From Haloquadratum walsbyi J07HQW2 (GTDB taxonomy: Archaea > Halobacteriota > Halobacteria > Halobacteriales > Haloferacaceae): DNA of 39,020 nucleotides. The notes under the pieces are model-generated. The model ran no database searches and was not told the origin of the DNA. It saw only the letters and a program-made list of their open reading frames with translations. Of the stretch, positions 35,399 to 39,020 are shown piece after piece (positions within the stretch are counted from its first letter, which is position 1; each line of letters starts with the position of its first letter). Position numbers and translations under genes: made by a program. Location: NCBI RefSeq assembly GCF_000415985.1, contig NZ_KE356561.1, positions 2,806,930 to 2,845,949 on the forward strand, in the 5' to 3' direction.

Positions 35399-36151
35399 AT
35401 GGACATTCGTAATGCAGCTATTGAAGATATTGAGGCGATTCGCAGCGTGGCGCGTGAATCACTTGCCGCCTCATACGGACATGTAATTGATGATGAAACG
35501 ATTGATGCTGCAATCGAAGAGTGGTACAGCGAGGATGCGCTTGAAGAGACGCTCGTCGATGATGAATCGACTTTTGTCCTAGCTGTCGATGATGGTGGAC
35601 CGATTGGGTTTGCGCAAAGTGACTTGATTACCGGTCGTGAGGCAATCGGATACATCGATTGGCTTCATGTTGGACCGGATCATCGTGGTGTGGGTATCGG
35701 TTCACAACTTCTCTCTCGACTTCGACAGGCACTCATGAACGCCGGTGCAGATCGACTTGAGGGTCGTGTTCTAACCGAAAACGAAACTGGGCTTGGTTTC
35801 TATGAGGATCAGGGATTCAGCGTTGCTGGTAAGCGAACAGTCAGTATCAACGATGAAATATTCACCGAGCGCATATATTCATTATTCGTTGATTCAGCAG
35901 AAGAACCTGCAGCGAACAGACAGGAAACTGAAGCGGGTGACACAGTGTATATTGCATATGATGAGACTGTTCGTGGGTCAGAAGCCCCGTTTTTCGCCGC
36001 TTATCTTGATGAAGATCATGAAGAACGCTATGGGTGGTTCTGTGGTGCTGATGAAAGTCTTGATGTTGCAATGGATACAATGGAACGTATCGAATGTACC
36101 GCCTGTGGAAATCAACGTCGACCAGTCCGTTGGGACGCTGCATATCTATAA
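35399..36151 (+). CDS. GNAT N-acetyltransferase with C-terminal DUF5816-like domain
   Basis: A 250-residue protein from ATG 35399; upstream codons are not family-like. The N-terminal GNAT domain (about 1-155) has RNAAIEDIEAIRSVARESLA, IDWLHVGPDHRGVGIGSQLL (motif A with R-G-V-G-I-G, the acetyl-CoA pyrophosphate loop) and LGFYEDQGFSVAGKRTV. A linker rich in Glu and Ala leads to a second domain (about 175-250) reading TVYIAYDETVRGSEAPFFAA, RYGWFCGADES, and ECTACGNQRRPVRWDAAYL. This has a C-x2-C pair plus an extra Cys and resembles a haloarchaeal domain I recall as DUF5816. The acetylated substrate is unknown. Confidence 0.82.
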   Translation: MDIRNAAIEDIEAIRSVARESLAASYGHVIDDETIDAAIEEWYSEDALEETLVDDESTFVLAVDDGGPIGFAQSDLITGREAIGYIDWLHVGPDHRGVGIGSQLLSRLRQALMNAGADRLEGRVLTENETGLGFYEDQGFSVAGKRTVSINDEIFTERIYSLFVDSAEEPAANRQETEAGDTVYIAYDETVRGSEAPFFAAYLDEDHEERYGWFCGADESLDVAMDTMERIECTACGNQRRPVRWDAAYL

Positions 36152-36256
36152 TCTATAATTCATCAATCTCACGTAACTATCGACAGAGAATACTAGTCTA
36201 CATATAACATCCGAAATTCGTCTATTTTCCTTATTTCTCACTCTCACGATATTTGT

Positions 36257-36679
36257 ATGATTAGCAACCTTGCACTCGAATACACACCAGACGGTAGAAG
36301 GGTTACGGTAACCCGCGAAATACCAGTACGAAGAGATGCTGCATGGAATCTTCTGAAAAATACTCGGCGATGGTCTGAGTGGGGTCCTTCTGTACGTGCC
36401 GTTGAGTGCGATCAACAATTTATCGATGCAGGCACAACTGGTCGTGTTCAGACAGTTGGTGGTCTCTGGGTACCATTTGAGATAACCACCTGTATGTCAT
36501 ATCGTTGGAGTTGGCGTGTCATGGGAGTTCCTGCCACCGGTCATCGTGTTGATTGTCCGTCAACTGGATCGCCCGATGATGGCTGTCAAGCACTGTTTGA
36601 GCTACCAATATTTGCAGCATGGTACACGTCAGTGTGTTCTCGGGCACTTGACCGAATTGAGTCAATATTAGTGCGATAA
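36257..36679 (+). CDS. SRPBCC (START-like) family protein
   Basis: A 140-residue protein with a helix-grip fold signature: a first strand RVTVTREIPVRRDAAWNLLK, then WSEWGPSVRAVECDQQFI, TTGRVQTVGGLWVPFEITT, and the strand SYRWSWRVMGVPATGHRV. The C-terminal helix is AAWYTSVCSRALDRIES. SRPBCC proteins bind hydrophobic ligands in a cavity; some act as cyclases or lipid carriers. No partner is evident. ATG 36257 lies soon after the GNAT gene on the same strand. Confidence 0.78.
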   Translation: MISNLALEYTPDGRRVTVTREIPVRRDAAWNLLKNTRRWSEWGPSVRAVECDQQFIDAGTTGRVQTVGGLWVPFEITTCMSYRWSWRVMGVPATGHRVDCPSTGSPDDGCQALFELPIFAAWYTSVCSRALDRIESILVR

Positions 36680-37040
36680 TCAGAGTAATATTGTGAGTAT
36701 CTTCATAGTAAAAAATAATCCAACTAGAAGCTGCTTGAGATCCTCTCCACCCGTCGGCGAAGCTTTCAATTACTAATCTATAGTCAGGACTACTGTTAAT
36801 CGTATTTGCCGGGTTATAGTGTACGGTCGTATCCTATCCCCTACTTACTCGTTCCCTGCGGTCACTCCTTGAGAAAGGGGACTTAGCCTGTAAAAGTTAA
36901 ATTAGCCCAAGTCCACTGGCGGAGCAGAATAAAATCTGTTACTCTCAGCGGACTCTTAGCGCTTTTTAAATTTTCGCACTTCATGTAGTAACTTTACACA
37001 TGAGAACAACAGATATCATAATGTAGATGTTTGATGATAT
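36680..37040. other. Spacer with orphan IS605-type end
   Basis: About 360 bases without a gene between the SRPBCC gene and the DsbA-like gene. Most is AT-rich, but 36837-36881 carries a GC-richer hairpin region, listed separately. The right part (about 36975-37035) should contain the promoter of the DsbA-like gene. I see no reading frame. Confidence 0.5.
36837..36881 (-). mobile_element. Orphan IS1341-type right-end-like hairpin
   Basis: On the minus strand, TCCCCT (36881-36876 side) pairs with AGGGGA (36842-36837 side), enclosing CTCAAGGAGTGACCGCAGG and then GAACGAGTAAGT. The layout matches the right end of the tnpB relic at 17366-17409 (CCCCACCCT, CTCAAGGAG, GCGAGTAGGG), including the shared CTCAAGGAG. 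No tnpB is recognisable next to it. It is therefore most likely the remaining end of a lost insertion. Confidence 0.5.
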
Positions 37041-37730
37041 ATGGATAGACGAGTATTCCTTGCGAGCACCGGTGCGACGATGGTCTCACTCACTGGGTGC
37101 ATCGGTGGAAATAATGAAACAGGCTCACCTGACGGTCCCACGGACTCAAGTAGTGGTCAATCAATCGATTCACATCCAGGAGCGACTAATCTCGCTGCAC
37201 AGCCACGGTTAGGAAATCTTGATGAATCTCAACATACGATTATTGCATTCAAAGATCCATCCTGCCCGCGATGTCGGGCATTCAAAGAATCAACCGTTCC
37301 AGAGATCCAACGCCAACTCATCAATCCGAATATAGGGGCATACGTGCTTCGTAATTATCCTGTCGTTTATCCATGGGGAAAGCCCGCAACACAGGCGTTG
37401 GAAGCAACGCTTGATCGGTCAGAAACTGCTCATTGGAAGTTACAGAATTACTATTATGATATGCAAGACGACTTCTCAACTGAGAATGTGCAGATGAAAA
37501 CACGAACATTTCTTGAATCAAACACCGAAGTCACTGCAGATGCTGTAATTAATGATGTTGACTCAGATGCATACAGCAATGCTGTCACAGCAGATATTAA
37601 TGCCGCTGAAGAAGCTGGTCTCGGCGGGACAACACCATCAATTCTACTTTTTAACGATGGACAGTATGTGACGAAAGCAACCGGAAGCATCAGTTATGAC
37701 GTCATTGCAACAGCGCTTGGAGAAAAATAA
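37041..37730 (+). CDS. DsbA-like thioredoxin-fold lipoprotein
   Basis: An extracytoplasmic thiol-redox protein; 229 residues. The N-terminus is a signal with RR and lipobox LTGC (C20), so the protein is lipid-anchored outside the cell. A Ser/Gly/Asp linker (about 21-55) precedes the thioredoxin-like strand HTIIAFKDPSCPRCRAFKES, with the redox pair C75-P-R-C78. A helical insertion (about 115-175, AHWKLQNYYYDMQDDFSTEN) is typical of DsbA and DsbG-like proteins. The cis-Pro motif GTTPSILLFNDGQ is in place. It is followed after two bases by a membrane protein with its own CxxC, strongly suggesting a donor-acceptor pair. Confidence 0.85.
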   Translation: MDRRVFLASTGATMVSLTGCIGGNNETGSPDGPTDSSSGQSIDSHPGATNLAAQPRLGNLDESQHTIIAFKDPSCPRCRAFKESTVPEIQRQLINPNIGAYVLRNYPVVYPWGKPATQALEATLDRSETAHWKLQNYYYDMQDDFSTENVQMKTRTFLESNTEVTADAVINDVDSDAYSNAVTADINAAEEAGLGGTTPSILLFNDGQYVTKATGSISYDVIATALGEK

Positions 37731-37732
37731 CA

Positions 37733-38344
37733 ATGAGTGTCAAAGGGTTTCAATCTATTCAGACACGCCTTCCAACGACTCGAGAAGACTGGCATCTCAT
37801 GGGACGAACAATTCGACTTGTGCTTACAATCCCACTGTACACGATTGCTGCTATTATCGCAGCAGTCACAGCACTTACCGTATTTGTCATGTCACTCAAT
37901 GTGCAATTAGTCAGTGATCTTATTATCGGTGGGGCACTCCCCCCAACTGACCGACTGACGGTCCTTGTTGAGCTATATCCATTTATTGGAACATCTTTCG
38001 GACCGTTGAGTGGAGTTTTATTACTCATTGTCTCAATACTGACAGGCGTCAACGTCGCAATGGCAGGATACCACGTTCGTGAACATGAGCTAACAGTCGC
38101 CGGTGGAGGTGCGAGTATGCTTGGTGTCGTGTTCGGAACACTTGGCGCTGGATGTGCTGCATGTGGATCTGCAGTGTTACTCAGCGTGCTTGGATTATTC
38201 GGTATTTCAACGTCATTATTATTCTTACCCCTTGATGGATTGGAGTTCGCACTACTCGCACTCGTCGTAATCACTCTATCGATCCATTGGCTTGCAGATG
38301 GAATGCGTGGTGGAATGGTCAATGGATGCCCAGTCGACATTTAA
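37733..38344 (+). CDS. Membrane protein with intramembrane CxxC, probable redox partner
   Basis: A 203-residue integral membrane protein of no family I can name. Helices: about 27-55 (IRLVLTIPLYTIAAIIAAVT), 90-113 (GPLSGVLLLIVSILTGVNVA), 124-160 with C141-A-A-C144 in GTLGAGCAACGSAVLLSVLG, and 162-190 (LLFLPLDGLEFALLALVVI). A lone Cys lies near the end (C199). The CxxC lies in a Gly-rich helix, reminiscent of the Cys pairs of DsbB/CcdA-type electron carriers or of MerT-like metal carriers, but neither family fits in detail. Because its start follows the DsbA-like stop by two bases, a shared thiol-redox job is likely. Confidence 0.75.
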   Translation: MSVKGFQSIQTRLPTTREDWHLMGRTIRLVLTIPLYTIAAIIAAVTALTVFVMSLNVQLVSDLIIGGALPPTDRLTVLVELYPFIGTSFGPLSGVLLLIVSILTGVNVAMAGYHVREHELTVAGGGASMLGVVFGTLGAGCAACGSAVLLSVLGLFGISTSLLFLPLDGLEFALLALVVITLSIHWLADGMRGGMVNGCPVDI

Positions 38345-38840
38345 TCTAATCTGTCGAATCTAGATTAAATCACAGTAAGGTATGACCGCCCAGACTTGAC
38401 ACTACAATAGATATCTAGGACAACATATTTCAATAATTACCTCATACGCGTGTGGAACCTGATATAATTATTAATATTATGAGACAAAATACATGTTAGA
38501 GACCGGAAGAGGTCAATCATAAGACTGTGGAAAAAGCGGCGAGAAGATACACCGCTTTGTGATGGTAGCGTAGTAGTGGTAGTTCCCCTATGACCAGGGG
38601 GAAAGGTCGAGCGGGAATCGAACCCACACACCGACACTTACTCATCAGTGGTACCCATGATATCGACCCACACGAAACACTAAATGATAAGATCGTCTCA
38701 GTAATTAATATTATGCCAGACTGCACTGAATTTGATTTGTTTCAGTATATTACACATTTATCTGGGTATGAGATGCAGCACACGACATAGGTCGGGGTCA
38801 GGATAGCTATCTCTGACGATGAGTTTAGCTAGCCGATTTC
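38345..38840. other. Spacer with tRNA-like remnant and hairpin
   Basis: About 500 bases between the CxxC membrane protein and the leftward gene at the right edge. It holds the tRNA-like sequence at 38604-38669 and, next to it, a hairpin TTCCCCT (38583-38589) / AGGGGGAA (38596-38603) with one bulge. Short reading frames in the stretch overlap these structures and do not look coding. Confidence 0.5.
38604..38669 (-). other. tRNA-like remnant without anticodon arm
   Basis: On the minus strand, GGGTCGA (38669-38663) pairs with TCGACCT (38610-38604) as a seven-base acceptor stem with one G-U pair. A perfect T arm GTGGG-TTCGATT-CCCGC abuts the 3' strand. A short D-like arm (TCA-TGGGTACCAC-TGA) follows the 5' strand. 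What lies between (about 17 bases) is too short for an anticodon arm plus variable loop. This is either a decayed tRNA or the attachment-site half of one left by an integrated element. Confidence 0.45.
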
Positions 38841-39020
38841 CTATGATTCATCCACTGAATCGAGCACCTCGACATTACCCGAATTCGAGAATCGATATTG
38901 ACGACCAGTCCATTCAAACGTCTCGACAAACAGGGCAATATAGCTCATAATGGGTAGCAGTAGCAGCCCTGGATAGGTATATATGAAATTCCTGCGTCCA
39001 AGATCTAGATAAACATAGAT
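38841..39020 (-). CDS. C-terminal part of a membrane protein (possibly a glycosyltransferase)
   Basis: An uninterrupted 59-residue frame enters from the right edge and ends at TAG 38843-38841. It reads RRNFIYTYPGLLLLPIMSYI, a membrane helix, then ALFVETFEWTGRQYRFSNSG and a short polar tail (VEVLDSVDES). The segment VETFEWTGR-x-YRF recalls the C-terminal end of membrane glycosyltransferase family 2 proteins in haloarchaea, but so short a piece cannot prove it. Most of the gene lies outside the window. Confidence 0.5.
   Translation of the reverse strand: MYVYLDLGRRNFIYTYPGLLLLPIMSYIALFVETFEWTGRQYRFSNSGNVEVLDSVDES

Noticed and set aside
37759-38340. 193-codon frame opposite the CxxC membrane protein
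   Set aside because: Antisense shadow of a hydrophobic gene; Ser/Thr/Pro-rich and basic, with no feature of its own.
38437-38726. Two short minus-strand frames in the spacer before the right edge
   Set aside because: They overlap the tRNA-like structure and its neighbouring hairpin, and their products have no acidic bias or family likeness.
1-39020. CRISPR array
   Set aside because: No regularly spaced direct repeats were seen; the only repeats are the paired binding-protein genes, the VOC modules and short palindromes.

Overview
The window looks like chromosomal DNA of an AT-rich halophilic archaeon, most probably Haloquadratum (the square archaeon H. walsbyi or a close relative). The proteins are acidic and haloarchaeal in family content (archaeosortase A, DpsA, Tat lipoproteins with RRDVLK signals, 7S/SRP RNA, and several families seen only in haloarchaea). 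The base composition is low for that group, intergenic stretches are long, and there are many decayed genes; both traits are known for Haloquadratum. The species assignment is inference. || Layout: 1-5013 is largely accessory or decaying. It holds a surface protein, a heavily broken PLD-family envelope nuclease, an orphan transposon end, a HEAT-repeat protein, and a BtuF-like binding protein that has lost its middle. 5147-7303 carries dpsA and two haloarchaeal hypotheticals. 7524-8870 is a dead thiolase / OB-fold pair. 9091-11593 has a small membrane protein, the SRP RNA, tRNA-Gly(UCC) and a thioredoxin-reductase-like flavoprotein. 11690-14810 is a decayed operon on the minus strand: the C-terminal part of a signal peptidase followed by two DUF5305-type membrane proteins, all frameshifted. 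14959-17243 has a Trm9-like methyltransferase, two tiny zinc proteins and dphB. 17359-18667 is a degenerate IS1341-type tnpB element that abuts the stop codon of artA. 18669-22334 carries artA, a double glyoxalase-fold protein, a TIGR04206-type membrane protein and a DRG GTPase. 22455-26728 is a respiratory cluster around coxA with small membrane proteins, including one of 27 residues. 27007-28279 has a UspA protein and a thioredoxin-fold protein. 28347-35166 is a complete branched-chain-amino-acid-type ABC importer operon with two tandem, nearly identical binding proteins. 35399-38344 holds a GNAT protein, an SRPBCC protein, an orphan transposon end, and a DsbA-like lipoprotein coupled to a membrane protein with a Cys-x-x-Cys pair. 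The right edge has a tRNA-like remnant and the tail of a membrane protein. || Working units are the ABC importer, the coxA cluster, SRP RNA with tRNA-Gly, and the DsbA-like/CxxC membrane pair, which I regard as the best candidate for an under-described system (an extracytoplasmic thiol-redox module). The other notable theme is decay: at least seven genes or gene fragments carry stops, frameshifts or internal deletion, and three IS200/IS605-type right ends are present, two of them without a transposon gene.
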